Assembly (NCBI RefSeq): GCF_029522115.1
Contig: NZ_JAKWFK010000001.1
Span: 248,001-312,000 of the forward strand
Length of the DNA: 64,000 nucleotides
Direction: 5' to 3'
DNA from: Trinickia sp. Y13
GTDB taxonomy: Bacteria > Pseudomonadota > Gammaproteobacteria > Burkholderiales > Burkholderiaceae
Of this stretch, positions 44,214-53,217 are shown piece after piece (position 1 is the first letter of the stretch; each line of letters begins with the position of its first letter). Position numbers and translations under genes: made by a program. Below the pieces are notes generated by a model. That model was not told where the DNA came from, made no database searches, and saw only the letters and a program-made list of their open reading frames with translations.

Positions 44214-45785
44214 ATGCGGTGGAACTCGAAACGACTCCCGTTATTCCGCGTGCATGCGGCGTGGGTCTATTGGCGACGCTCGAATGCACGACCGCGCTGG
44301 CGGTCCTATGGCCTGTCGCGTTATCCATGGCCGTTGCAATTGGCGCCGCGGTTCGTGTTCGCCGTGTTTCCTGTGCGCAGACCTTTGCATCAAGCCATGT
44401 GGGGAAGGTCTCAGTCCGCGGGCCGCAGGCGTATGAACACGACGTTGCAGCGTCGAGCGCAAGCCTCGAAACGACCCCGTGCACCTCGCATGGCCGAGGG
44501 ACCCGGGCGAGGGACTGCACTAGCGAGGAATGGCGGGAGGGCTGCCGCTGTCGCAGCGCCGCGCGTGCGCAAGCCGTCGCAGGCGTTTCGAGCGAGGCGT
44601 ACGACGAGGTTCACACGGGCGCCGGGTGCGCTTGAACGTGCGAAAGCACGGATGCGGGCGCCACAGGCCGCGGTGGCGACCTCGCCGCGTCGTGCGCGGT
44701 TGCGCGATTTTGGCGATCGACTGTCGTCGCATTCGGCCGCACGGTTTGTCGCGCACGATAGGCGCGCGGCACCCGATCGCGCGCCCGCGCGCAGCCGGCA
44801 GATACTTATGCGCGGCGCGGCTGATCCACGGGCGCGCGGCCGTAGTGGCGATTCCACGGCTCGCTTACTTGGCCACGCGCAGCAGCGGCGTTCCGCCGCC
44901 GCGATGGAACGGCGCACCGAAGAGGCGCAGCGACGCCCGATGGTATCCGCCCCGCGCAGTTATCGGTTCGATCGTTTGCGCAATCGACGCGCGTTCGATT
45001 CGGTCGTTTCGCTATTACGAGCCGTACCTCGGCGCGGCAAAGGCGAACGCATAGTCGATTCGGCCCGTTCAGCGACTCGGCGCTCGATCAGAGAATGCGT
45101 CTTGATGATATTTCGGCGCGACCGCGCCGTTGCAACCGAAGCGGTTCGATTTCGGCGCGATCGTTTCGTTGCGAACGGAACAGTGCGGCCTAATCGGGCG
45201 GCCGTTATACCTGCCGTGACGCGTGCACGTGATCGAGCGAGTCCTCGCGTCGCTACGTTCGCGAATGCATCTCATGCGGTTCGAGCCCTCGCCGCGAGGG
45301 TTGCGGGTACCACGCGCACCTCGCTGGGGCGGCAGCGTAGGACTGTGGTGGCATTCGCACAACGGCTCGTTCGTCGCACAGCGTCGTCACGACGACAACG
45401 CTTCATCTTTGCACGGCAACGGCCGCAGCGGTACCGCAGCGCCTTCGGAGGCGCCCGGCATCGCGGCGAGCACATCGCGGAGCCGTCGCCGCTGGTGCTG
45501 CGGCAACACGCTGGATCGGCTCGCTCAGCGGATCGGCAAAGGGCTGCGCCGCGGCAGGCCTTCGTCGTGCGCGAACCGCGTCGCGCGATTCCCGCTAGTT
45601 CAAACGAGCCGGACCCGCAACCACAGAGCGTCCCCGTAATCGAGGAGGTGCGCCGAATATTGATTCCGCTCCTACAGGACACGCTCTTTTCCCAAGGCAC
45701 GATGGGGCGCTTGGCGGATGGCGTGCTGACGGAGGCCGGTCGACGCGATAGTGCCGAACAGTACCGCAAATCGGGAGGACGCTGA
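44214..45785 (+). CDS. Extremely Arg-rich 523-residue protein of the eCIS operon
   Basis: ATG 44214 lies 2 bp after the tube gene stop, and the stop overlaps the next ATG (TGATG), so both ends fit the operon. By eye about one residue in five is arginine, with much Ala, Ser and Pro and few acidic residues up to about position 465; no fold is apparent. The last 55 residues are ordinary (EEVRRILIPLLQDTLFSQGT, amphipathic helix). PVC and Afp have the small Pvc6 at this place. It may be a nucleic-acid-binding or lumen protein, a length ruler, or cargo, with the C-terminus as docking part. No tape-measure gene is otherwise visible. Confidence 0.65.
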   Translation: MRWNSKRLPLFRVHAAWVYWRRSNARPRWRSYGLSRYPWPLQLAPRFVFAVFPVRRPLHQAMWGRSQSAGRRRMNTTLQRRAQASKRPRAPRMAEGPGRGTALARNGGRAAAVAAPRVRKPSQAFRARRTTRFTRAPGALERAKARMRAPQAAVATSPRRARLRDFGDRLSSHSAARFVAHDRRAAPDRAPARSRQILMRGAADPRARGRSGDSTARLLGHAQQRRSAAAMERRTEEAQRRPMVSAPRSYRFDRLRNRRAFDSVVSLLRAVPRRGKGERIVDSARSATRRSIRECVLMIFRRDRAVATEAVRFRRDRFVANGTVRPNRAAVIPAVTRARDRASPRVATFANASHAVRALAARVAGTTRTSLGRQRRTVVAFAQRLVRRTASSRRQRFIFARQRPQRYRSAFGGARHRGEHIAEPSPLVLRQHAGSARSADRQRAAPRQAFVVREPRRAIPASSNEPDPQPQSVPVIEEVRRILIPLLQDTLFSQGTMGRLADGVLTEAGRRDSAEQYRKSGGR

Positions 45786-46513
45786 TGCTACCGAGACACA
45801 GCAAGTCGAGCCTGCTGGCCAAACTCTTGCCGAGCAGTCTGCACCATGCGTCGATTCATATCGAGAACGCGCACCGAAGCCAGATGAAGGTTAGCAGTAG
45901 CTTGCTCAAGGTGATGTATAACCCTGAGACGCTTTCGCTCAATCAAAGCGCGAGGGTGACGGGCGAGGGTAACAAGGTATGGTTCTCGCGAACGCAGCCG
46001 GGCAATTTGCAGGTCGATCTGTTTTTCGACACTTACGAAGAACAGAGCGACGTTCGCAAATTAACGAATGACATTCTCGCACTCACCGAGCCTTGGCCTG
46101 CGAAGAAGGGGGCAAAGGTGCCGCCGACGGTGCGCTTCATGTGGGCCGATTGCATGTTCACGGGCATCGTCACTCAGGTCGGCCAGAAGTTCACGATGTT
46201 TTTGCCATCTGGTGTGCCTGTCAGAGCAGAGCTAGGTGTGACTTTCACGGAGGTTTTGACCGACGCTGAAGAGATCACGGCACAGGGGCTCGACAACTGT
46301 CGTACGTTGGTGAACGTCATTGCTACAGATCGCTTGGGTTCGATCGCATATAACGCCTTGGGCGATTCGTCTCAGTGGCGTTTGATTGCCGATGCAAACG
46401 GCATTTACGATCCCATCGCGTTCCCGGGACGGACGTGGATTGGCCAAACGATTGCGATTCCCGACACGCACAATGAGACGTTCGAGCCAGCGGGGGCGTC
46501 GGACTATGTCTGA
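45785..46513 (+). CDS. LysM-type tube/hub adaptor protein (Pvc7-like)
   Basis: 242 residues from ATG 45785. The N-terminal domain (ASIHIENAHRSQMKVSSSLL, VMYNPETLSLNQSARVTGEG, DLFFDTYEEQSDVRKLTNDI) matches contractile injection tube-adaptor proteins. The C-terminal 55 residues contain a LysM-like repeat (ATDRLGSIAYNALGDSSQWR, then ANGIYDPIAFPGRTWIGQTI). In phages such LysM proteins bridge the tube and baseplate hub. It overlaps the hub gene by 8 nt. Confidence 0.88.
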   Translation: MLPRHSKSSLLAKLLPSSLHHASIHIENAHRSQMKVSSSLLKVMYNPETLSLNQSARVTGEGNKVWFSRTQPGNLQVDLFFDTYEEQSDVRKLTNDILALTEPWPAKKGAKVPPTVRFMWADCMFTGIVTQVGQKFTMFLPSGVPVRAELGVTFTEVLTDAEEITAQGLDNCRTLVNVIATDRLGSIAYNALGDSSQWRLIADANGIYDPIAFPGRTWIGQTIAIPDTHNETFEPAGASDYV

Positions 46514-47699
46514 TCTGCTGGGCGGGGGCAGCACGATTCCGACTGCGCACAATGCAGCCGAAGGCGGTGCGTCGAAGGCGCGGTCGTCGGGGACGGACCT
46601 TTCTTATGGCGTCGCACGCAATGCGAACGAATTCCGCAATGTCAAGGTCAACGAGCGACACATTACGCCTACGGCAAGCGCGGCGCAGGTATCGGCTATG
46701 TTTGTGCAAGAGATCAACGTACCCGCAATGTGCCAGATCGTCTTTACCGTAGACGAGCACTGGACTGAGCACGATTTCAAGCAGTTCGCGGTGGGCAGCA
46801 AGGTCGAGTTTTCGCAGCTGGCGCTGGGCGGAAGCGCGCAAGGTGTGGCGCTGCCATTGACGTACATCAGCGGGATGACCTTCGAGGCACGTCCCGAGTC
46901 AGGTGGAACATCGATGCTCACCGTCATCGCTTTCGACAAAATGCATTGGCTCAGGTTTGGCGCTCACACTACGGCATTTGTCGATCAGACCGACAAGCAA
47001 ATTTTCGAATCGGTGGTGTCGTTAGTGAACGGGTTGACGCTGTCGGCCGATGAAATGCCCGGCAAAACGTATCCCTATGTGCTTCAGGACAACGAGACCG
47101 ACTACGACTTCCTGATGAGACGTTGTGTGGAGGGCAACTACGAGTGCATCGTTCAAATGGCGGGAAACGTTGAAACATTGATCGTGCGTCCAAGCATACA
47201 GGGCAAGTCTCCGGGTGATCTAGCGTTGGTCTATAGGCAAGACATCGCAGCGATATCGCTCGATCTGCGCGTGCCGACAGTCGGTTCACCGGTAACCGCA
47301 TGGGGCTATGACGTGACGACCGGAAAGATGGGTGACGAATTGAAGGGGTACTGCGACAAAGACGAGGATTGGAACGAATTGAATTGGCAGACGGCCGGCT
47401 TCCAGGCAAGCCGACCGTTCGCCGCAACGGTGCCGATGACATCGAGACGGCCGGACCTGAAGGATGGGGACACGCTCAACTACGCAGCGCAAGCTGCTCG
47501 CACGCTTCGGCAAAACGTTTTTCTCGAGGGGACAGCAACGCTGCGTGATGTCAATTTGCAAGCTACAGCCGGCTTCAACGTCAACATCAAGGGCGTGAAT
47601 GCCTTCGTCGATGGCTGGTACTACATCTTCAGAAGTACGCACGAGCGCGATCGGCAAGGCGACCGCACGATCCTCGGTTTGAGGCGAGGCGGAATATGA
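46506..47699 (+). CDS. Baseplate hub protein, gpD/VgrG N-terminal type (Pvc8 part 1)
   Basis: 397 residues from ATG 46506, inside the end of the LysM gene. The gpD/gp27-like hub pattern is visible: YVLQDNETDYDFLMRRCVEG is the most conserved stretch, preceded by GMTFEARPESGGTSMLTVIA and followed by FNVNIKGVNAFVDGWYYIFR. It forms the trimeric hub that holds the spike. In PVC the hub and spike are fused in one VgrG-like protein; here they are split into this and the next gene, which overlaps by 4 nt (ATGA). Confidence 0.9.
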   Translation: MSDLLGGGSTIPTAHNAAEGGASKARSSGTDLSYGVARNANEFRNVKVNERHITPTASAAQVSAMFVQEINVPAMCQIVFTVDEHWTEHDFKQFAVGSKVEFSQLALGGSAQGVALPLTYISGMTFEARPESGGTSMLTVIAFDKMHWLRFGAHTTAFVDQTDKQIFESVVSLVNGLTLSADEMPGKTYPYVLQDNETDYDFLMRRCVEGNYECIVQMAGNVETLIVRPSIQGKSPGDLALVYRQDIAAISLDLRVPTVGSPVTAWGYDVTTGKMGDELKGYCDKDEDWNELNWQTAGFQASRPFAATVPMTSRRPDLKDGDTLNYAAQAARTLRQNVFLEGTATLRDVNLQATAGFNVNIKGVNAFVDGWYYIFRSTHERDRQGDRTILGLRRGGI

Positions 47700-48241
47700 G
47701 CTCGCACTTGAAGGTCGAATTGGGAACCGTGAATGACGTCGCGGATAAGCTCGGTCTCGGGCGTATCAAAGTGACGTACGCCGACGGTTTCGTATCCGAT
47801 TGGCTTCAATTGGCGAGTCCTTTCGCCGGACCGGGCTACGGTATGTTCGCTTTGCCGCAAGTAGGTGCGCCTGTTTTGGTGGCGTTCGCGACCGAGAATC
47901 GCACCTGTGGCTATGTCATCGGTTTCCCTTGGGACGGCAAGGCAAAACCCATCGTCGAGGACAAAGAAAAGCAGCCGAAGGTATGGGTTCTCCAAACGAG
48001 CAGCAAGAAGAAGATCACGTTTGACGATTCCGACCAGCCGTCGATCGAGATCACGGACGAAAAAGGAAACTTGGTGAAGATCGACACAAGCAAGAACGAG
48101 ATTTCCTTTGTCAGCAAAGGCGATCTGTCGATCACAGCAACCGGTACGCTGACTTTGCAAGGGCAGAACATAGTGGTGAAGGGCCAGGAGAACATCAAGC
48201 TCGAAGCGAAATCGATCGATCTCAACGCCCAGGAAGGGTGA
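47696..48241 (+). CDS. Spike protein, gpV/gp5 type (Pvc8 part 2)
   Basis: 181 residues from ATG 47696. The OB-fold (about 1-85) includes GLGRIKVTYADGFVSDWLQL and PQVGAPVLVAFATENRTCGY. After it, ITFDDSDQPSIEITDEKGN and a repeat of short strands (LSITATGTLTLQGQNIVVKG, EAKSIDLNA) form a trimeric beta-helix needle. It pierces the target membrane and carries the PAAR tip encoded next. Confidence 0.9.
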   Translation: MSSHLKVELGTVNDVADKLGLGRIKVTYADGFVSDWLQLASPFAGPGYGMFALPQVGAPVLVAFATENRTCGYVIGFPWDGKAKPIVEDKEKQPKVWVLQTSSKKKITFDDSDQPSIEITDEKGNLVKIDTSKNEISFVSKGDLSITATGTLTLQGQNIVVKGQENIKLEAKSIDLNAQEG

Positions 48242-48265
48242 TCACTCTCACGAGCGGAGCGAAGC

Positions 48266-48688
48266 ATGGGGCAGCGCATAGCGAAGGCAGGCGACGGGAT
48301 AGGGCCGGTGATGGATACGCATACCATCGTCAATTCGATAACGAGTGAGACGCAGCCGCAGGAATGCCCCTTTAACGGAAACTTCGATCCGGGCACACTG
48401 GAAAGCAATGTGAAAGTCAACGGGGACCCTGTGGCGACAATCGAATCGAAGGTGAATAACCTGATCGTGCATGTTCCGCTGCCCTCGTACACATTTGAGT
48501 CTGCGCCGTCGAACATAGGCCAGATCACCTCGTGCAATGTCAATGTGAGGATCAATGGCAAAAAGGTGGCGAAAGCAGCAGATCCGTGCAGCACGTGCAC
48601 GGAAGTCCCGCAAGCGCCCGCCCCACAAGTGCAAGTTCGTAAGCCGGTGAACGTGTGCGTCGGCGTTCTTAGCCCCACAGGTGTTTGA
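48266..48688 (+). CDS. PAAR-like tip protein (Pvc10-like, DUF4280/DUF4150 type)
   Basis: 140 residues from ATG 48266 behind GCGGAGC. The sequence has several short repeats with Cys and Pro, such as NVKVNGDPVATIESKVNN and SCNVNVRINGKKVAKAADPC, and Cys residues in ECPF, TSC and CSTC that could bind a metal. PAAR proteins sharpen the spike tip and can carry effectors, but no C-terminal toxin domain is present. Its stop overlaps the next ATG (TGATG). Confidence 0.82.
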   Translation: MGQRIAKAGDGIGPVMDTHTIVNSITSETQPQECPFNGNFDPGTLESNVKVNGDPVATIESKVNNLIVHVPLPSYTFESAPSNIGQITSCNVNVRINGKKVAKAADPCSTCTEVPQAPAPQVQVRKPVNVCVGVLSPTGV

Positions 48689-49080
48689 TGCTTGCCAACA
48701 GCGATTTTCTGGGCAGAGGGTGGTCCTTCCCGATCGCGCTTTCCACGTCGGCACGAGTGCAGTGGAGCGCGGGCGAGCAAAAGATACGCGAATCGATCCT
48801 CGCGATTCTGCGCACCGTGCCTGGCGAAAGGGTACTCATGCCGACGTTCGGCTGCCGAATCGGCGAACTCGTTTTTGCGCCCAACACCAGCGACACGCGT
48901 TCGCTCGCGCAAACGTACGTAACGGTTGCCCTGCGGACATGGGAGCCACGCATCAATGCGCCCAGTGTCACGGTAGGAATCGATCCCAAGATGCCTACTC
49001 TGTTGCCAATCACCATCGAATACATCGTCAGGGAGACAAACAAGGCGGACAACCTGGTTTATCCCTTCTACCTCAAATGA
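48688..49080 (+). CDS. Baseplate wedge protein, gp25/GpW type (Pvc9-like)
   Basis: 130 residues from ATG 48688. The gp25-like fold is recognisable from LGRGWSFPIALSTSARVQWS, EQKIRESILAILRTVPGERV and LMPTFGCRIGELVFAPN, near-canonical for the family. It is a core subunit of the baseplate wedge that ties sheath to baseplate. It overlaps the PAAR gene stop and is followed 7 bp later by the large baseplate J-like gene. Confidence 0.92.
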   Translation: MLANSDFLGRGWSFPIALSTSARVQWSAGEQKIRESILAILRTVPGERVLMPTFGCRIGELVFAPNTSDTRSLAQTYVTVALRTWEPRINAPSVTVGIDPKMPTLLPITIEYIVRETNKADNLVYPFYLK

Positions 49081-49087
49081 GACGCGC

Positions 49088-52000
49088 ATGAGCGTTCCGG
49101 TTTTCGATCAGCGCACAGCTTCGGCGTTTTTTGACGATGCGTTGGCGCTTGCCCGGTTATACAACCCGCAATGGGGCGTTCCCGATGCCGATGCAGTGAC
49201 GGCCGAGGCGGTAGCGCAAGATCCGGGGTTGGCCCTACTGAAACTCTTTTCGCTGCTGGGTCAAGACCTTGCAAGTGTAGTCAACGCGATTCCCGTTCAG
49301 CGACAATTGGCGCTGTATCGCTTCTTGGATATGTCGTTGCGGCGGGCGGCGTGCGCGTCCGCGCCCGTCAGCTTTTCGCTCGCGCCGGGGGCGGCGCCGG
49401 TCGCGCTGCCCAAGGGGACGGCTGTCGTCGGCTCGTCTATACCCGGCGTGCGGTTCGAGACCGAGCGCGACTTGCAAGTATTGCCGGCGACACTCAGTGC
49501 CGCGCTGACGGTCTCGCCTCGGTTGGATCGCTACTGTGATCTACAGACGTTATGGCAAAGCGGGAACGCGGCGCCCGCGTTCCCTGGCGACGCTTCGAGC
49601 AAAGCGGAATGTGCCTTCGCCCATTGTTGGATGCTCGGCGATTCCGCGCTCTTCGCTCCACGGCGGGCGGCGAGTCAAATGAAGCTCGAGTTGAAAGGCA
49701 CACGGCTGGACCCCGAATATTTTCAGCGCTGGTATGACGGCGCACTCAATCCGCTATCTGTCACAGTGGTGGGTTCGACCGATCAGCGCACCTGCACGAT
49801 CGTATTTAGCGCATTGCCGACCGCCGCGGCTCAACCGGTCGCCGCGTTGCATGCGGTGCTTTCGGCCAAGGCCGGCCGTGCGTTGGATATGACGGACCCC
49901 TTCTTTGCGTCTTGCCCTACGACGGCGTTTGATTGGCTCGTGTGCGCGCCCGCGGCAGACGTGCGCATCGTCCCCGCTTTGAATGGGTATTTGCCGCGGG
50001 TCGATTCCGTTTGGTGCGATTTCGGGACGCAGTCGACGCTACCGCAACAAGCGGCTGTCAACGCAATGCTGGTGGATCTCAAGAACGGCGTGAATGCGTT
50101 CGGAAACACGGTACCGGCACTCGACTACACCTTCAGTATCCGATCGGACGCGGTATTCGCAGTTCAAAACGTGCCGATTACGATGCATCTCGAAGTGCGC
50201 CCGATAACGAACCCGCGCACGGCGCAGATTGCGTGGCAATACTGGGGCGGCACGACCTGGATGCCGCTGTCGAGCGAGGGCGACCCTTATCGGTTTGTCG
50301 ATAGCACTCGCAACCTGATGCAGAGCGGGACGGTCTCTTTTACCTGCCCGGCGATCGCGCCGACCTCTGTAGCCGGGAGCCAGGGGCTTTGGATTCGCGC
50401 AGTCCTCAGCGCCGGCGACTATGGGGATTTGAAAAATGGCTTTGATCCTCCGTTCGTGCGCTCGCTTGTCATCGAATACGAGAGCGGGGGGGCGCCGTCT
50501 TCAATGTGGGCTCATAACGCATTCAAACTCGATCCGCTGCTAACGACAGTGATCGAACCGTATCAACCACTGGCCGAAGAGGGCGCATCGGCTTACCTCG
50601 CGTTGAGCTCCCCCGATCTTCTCGCACGTGGTCTGGGCCAACAGCTGACCATGTATGTCGATGTCGATCCGGAGCACGAGCGCGTTGGCTACCGTGAGGT
50701 CGGCCAATGGCAGTGGTTCGATGCATCGAGTTCGGCTTGGCAACCCCTCGCGATCAACGCGAGCGACTCCGGCATGGCACGTAGCGGGACGATTACCTTT
50801 ACGGTCCCGCCGGCCATGCAAGCGGCGGTCTTCTTCTCTCTAACCGCGTGTTGGGTTCGCGTGTTATGCCCGCGCCGGCGCCGCGCACTCCGGCTGCGCG
50901 GCATCTATCCGAATACGGTGGCCGCATCCAACAGGGCGACCTATCGAAATGAAATGCTGGGCTCCAGCAATGGGCAACCGGGTCAACGATTCACGCTCAA
51001 CCACATTGGCACCGCCTTGCCTCGGAGCGATCAATTGCTTCTTGCGGTAAGCGAAGATTTGCAATATGCGGTTGCGATTTCGGTCGTCGAGCCGGTGACT
51101 GCCGATCCGGCGACATTAGGGACGAGCGAGCCACAGCAACAGACAGCGGCGTATTCGTGGACGCGCGTGGACAGCTTTATCGGCTGCAGGCCGCAAGACC
51201 GTGTTTTTGCTGTCGATGCGCTCGGCGGCGCAATCGTGTTCGGTGACGGCGCAACGGGCAAGATTCCGCCGCCCGGCGCAGACAACATCATTGCGACGTG
51301 TTACGCCGTGACGCGGGGCGCCGGCGGCAATGTGGCGGCCGGCGCCTTGACAGCCTTGTATTCGGCGGCGTCGGGGATCGCGCAGGTAACGAACCCGGTC
51401 GCCGCGCGCGGCGGTGCGGATGCGGACAAGGTCGACGATTTGACGTATAGCGGGCCGGCGCGTGTACGCGCGAATGATCGCATCGTGAGCGCCGCCGATG
51501 CGGAGGCGCTCGCCTGTGTAGCCAGTGCGGGCGTGTGCCGCGTGCGCGCAATCGAACGTGCGGTCGGGCCGGATCTCACAGCAGGGACCGCATGGGAGGC
51601 TGCGCCGACGCTGGCGCAGATTCGCAAATGGCCGCAGCTTGAACTTGTTGTATTGGCCGACTCGAGCGAACCGGAACCGCTTACACCCATGTCGATGCTT
51701 GACGACGTTTTAACCTACGTTCGCCGGCGCAGCACACCCGCGCTCGCTGCGCGCACGACAGCCCGGCGTCCGTCGTTCATGCGTATCGACGTGGCGGTGT
51801 TGCTGCAGACGAGCGTGCCGAAAACGCAATGGCTTGATTTGCAAGCCACGATTGCCGACCAATTGATGCTGTTTCTGCACCCTGCGCAAGGCGGCGCTGC
51901 CGGGCGAGGATGGCCGATCGGCGATCCGATGCGATACGTGTCGGTGTATTCGTTCCTCGAGGCGCAACGGTCGGTCACCGCGGTGATGGCGCTGACGCTG

Positions 52001-52093
52001 TGCGGGCAAGCAAGCGACGTCGTGCTTAAGGCTCACGAATCGCCTTCGGCTGGCGTGATCGATCTGCGCTTTGCGGAGGCGCCGCAATCATGA
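49088..52093 (+). CDS. Large baseplate assembly protein, J/gp6-like (Pvc11-like)
   Basis: 1001 residues. It begins with an N-terminal helical domain (DPGLALLKLFSLLGQDLASV) and continues with alternating beta-rich domains. The J-like core is in the last third: VFAVDALGGAIVFGDGATGK, GAGGNVAAGALTALYSAAS, and VSAADAEALACVASAGVCRV, which match putative baseplate assembly proteins of eCIS. It builds wedges with gp25 and the next protein. Length is typical of eCIS loci, much longer than phage P2 J. It overlaps the next gene by ATGA. Confidence 0.88.
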   Translation: MSVPVFDQRTASAFFDDALALARLYNPQWGVPDADAVTAEAVAQDPGLALLKLFSLLGQDLASVVNAIPVQRQLALYRFLDMSLRRAACASAPVSFSLAPGAAPVALPKGTAVVGSSIPGVRFETERDLQVLPATLSAALTVSPRLDRYCDLQTLWQSGNAAPAFPGDASSKAECAFAHCWMLGDSALFAPRRAASQMKLELKGTRLDPEYFQRWYDGALNPLSVTVVGSTDQRTCTIVFSALPTAAAQPVAALHAVLSAKAGRALDMTDPFFASCPTTAFDWLVCAPAADVRIVPALNGYLPRVDSVWCDFGTQSTLPQQAAVNAMLVDLKNGVNAFGNTVPALDYTFSIRSDAVFAVQNVPITMHLEVRPITNPRTAQIAWQYWGGTTWMPLSSEGDPYRFVDSTRNLMQSGTVSFTCPAIAPTSVAGSQGLWIRAVLSAGDYGDLKNGFDPPFVRSLVIEYESGGAPSSMWAHNAFKLDPLLTTVIEPYQPLAEEGASAYLALSSPDLLARGLGQQLTMYVDVDPEHERVGYREVGQWQWFDASSSAWQPLAINASDSGMARSGTITFTVPPAMQAAVFFSLTACWVRVLCPRRRRALRLRGIYPNTVAASNRATYRNEMLGSSNGQPGQRFTLNHIGTALPRSDQLLLAVSEDLQYAVAISVVEPVTADPATLGTSEPQQQTAAYSWTRVDSFIGCRPQDRVFAVDALGGAIVFGDGATGKIPPPGADNIIATCYAVTRGAGGNVAAGALTALYSAASGIAQVTNPVAARGGADADKVDDLTYSGPARVRANDRIVSAADAEALACVASAGVCRVRAIERAVGPDLTAGTAWEAAPTLAQIRKWPQLELVVLADSSEPEPLTPMSMLDDVLTYVRRRSTPALAARTTARRPSFMRIDVAVLLQTSVPKTQWLDLQATIADQLMLFLHPAQGGAAGRGWPIGDPMRYVSVYSFLEAQRSVTAVMALTLCGQASDVVLKAHESPSAGVIDLRFAEAPQS

Positions 52094-53217
52094 GCTTCGA
52101 TTTACCCAACCTCGATGTGATGCAGGCGCAGAAGGTGCTTGATCAGTTGGTGCGCCAGATTCCCGGCTACGCACCCGGCTGGACCGACCATAACCCGTCA
52201 GATCCTGGCATTACGCTGCTGCAAATGCTCGTTTGGATTGCCGAGGGTACGGCCTACACCGCAAACGCGGTGCCGTTGGAAACCTATCGCAACATGGCGC
52301 GTTGGGTGGCTGGCCTCTCGAATGCGCTGGCTTTGCCGAGCGAGAGTCATTACGCCACCGATTTCCCTTACGCGAAGTATGCAGACACCGATTCTCAGGA
52401 TCCGCCGTACGAGACGCTGAAAGCTTCGCTCGCGCAAATGGAAATGGGCGCACGCGTCGGCTATTCGGGGTTGCAGGATGCCGTCGTAACTTATCGCCGT
52501 GCGCCGTATCTCGCGATTACACCGGGGGATATCAAGCAACTGGCGAGCCAGCTCAGCGCGTTCCTGGACGCACGAGCGAAGCGGGGCGTCACGCCGCTGC
52601 ACGTCGCCCGCTTATGCTCTCGGCAGCGTGGCGACGTGACGGACCTTTTTCTGGTGAACGATGCACCTTGCATCTACTCGTCACCGAAAAGCGAATGGGA
52701 CGGTACGTATTCGATTGCGCTGACATCGCTCACGGACGACGCTCAGGCGGCAGCGGAAACCGCGCTCGTCGATTGCGTTCGTCAATATCTAGCTGCGCGA
52801 ACCCTGTTAGGCGGAGCGATTACGGTCACTAACGCTCACTTGCTTTATGTCGACGTTCAGTGTGAGGTTCTCTGCTTTGCCCGAGAGCGCGCGGATGAAA
52901 TTGCCGCAGCCGTGCTGACAGCGCTCGAGCAGGCGTTGCAACCCGTGCGTAACGATGGTGGGCGAGATTGGGTTTATGGCTCGCCGGTCGACGAGACGAC
53001 CCTTATACCCATCATTGCTGCGGTTCCGGGCGTCGATCGAGTCGAATCGATCGAGTTGATTCACCCGCAGATCGCATTGTTGCGACGCCCCGATCTAGCG
53101 AAGGCAGCAGGGTTGGAGACGCCGCCGCTTCGCCCCGACTCGATGGGCATGATGCAGACGGGGCTGCCACGCCTTTATGCCGCATCGGTTACGGCGCTGG
53201 AGGCGGGCAATGACTGA
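52090..53217 (+). CDS. Second baseplate J-like wedge protein
   Basis: 375 residues from ATG 52090. PGWTDHNPSDPGITLLQMLV and WIAEGTAYTANAVPLETYRN form the conserved N-terminal motif of baseplate wedge proteins related to gp6/J. The C-terminal half (VTNAHLLYVDVQCEVLCFAR, AVLTALEQALQPV, YGSPVDETTLIPIIAAVPGV) is the J-like domain. Together with the preceding 1001-residue protein it forms the wedge heterodimer. It overlaps the next gene by 8 nt. Confidence 0.87.
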   Translation: MSFDLPNLDVMQAQKVLDQLVRQIPGYAPGWTDHNPSDPGITLLQMLVWIAEGTAYTANAVPLETYRNMARWVAGLSNALALPSESHYATDFPYAKYADTDSQDPPYETLKASLAQMEMGARVGYSGLQDAVVTYRRAPYLAITPGDIKQLASQLSAFLDARAKRGVTPLHVARLCSRQRGDVTDLFLVNDAPCIYSSPKSEWDGTYSIALTSLTDDAQAAAETALVDCVRQYLAARTLLGGAITVTNAHLLYVDVQCEVLCFARERADEIAAAVLTALEQALQPVRNDGGRDWVYGSPVDETTLIPIIAAVPGVDRVESIELIHPQIALLRRPDLAKAAGLETPPLRPDSMGMMQTGLPRLYAASVTALEAGND

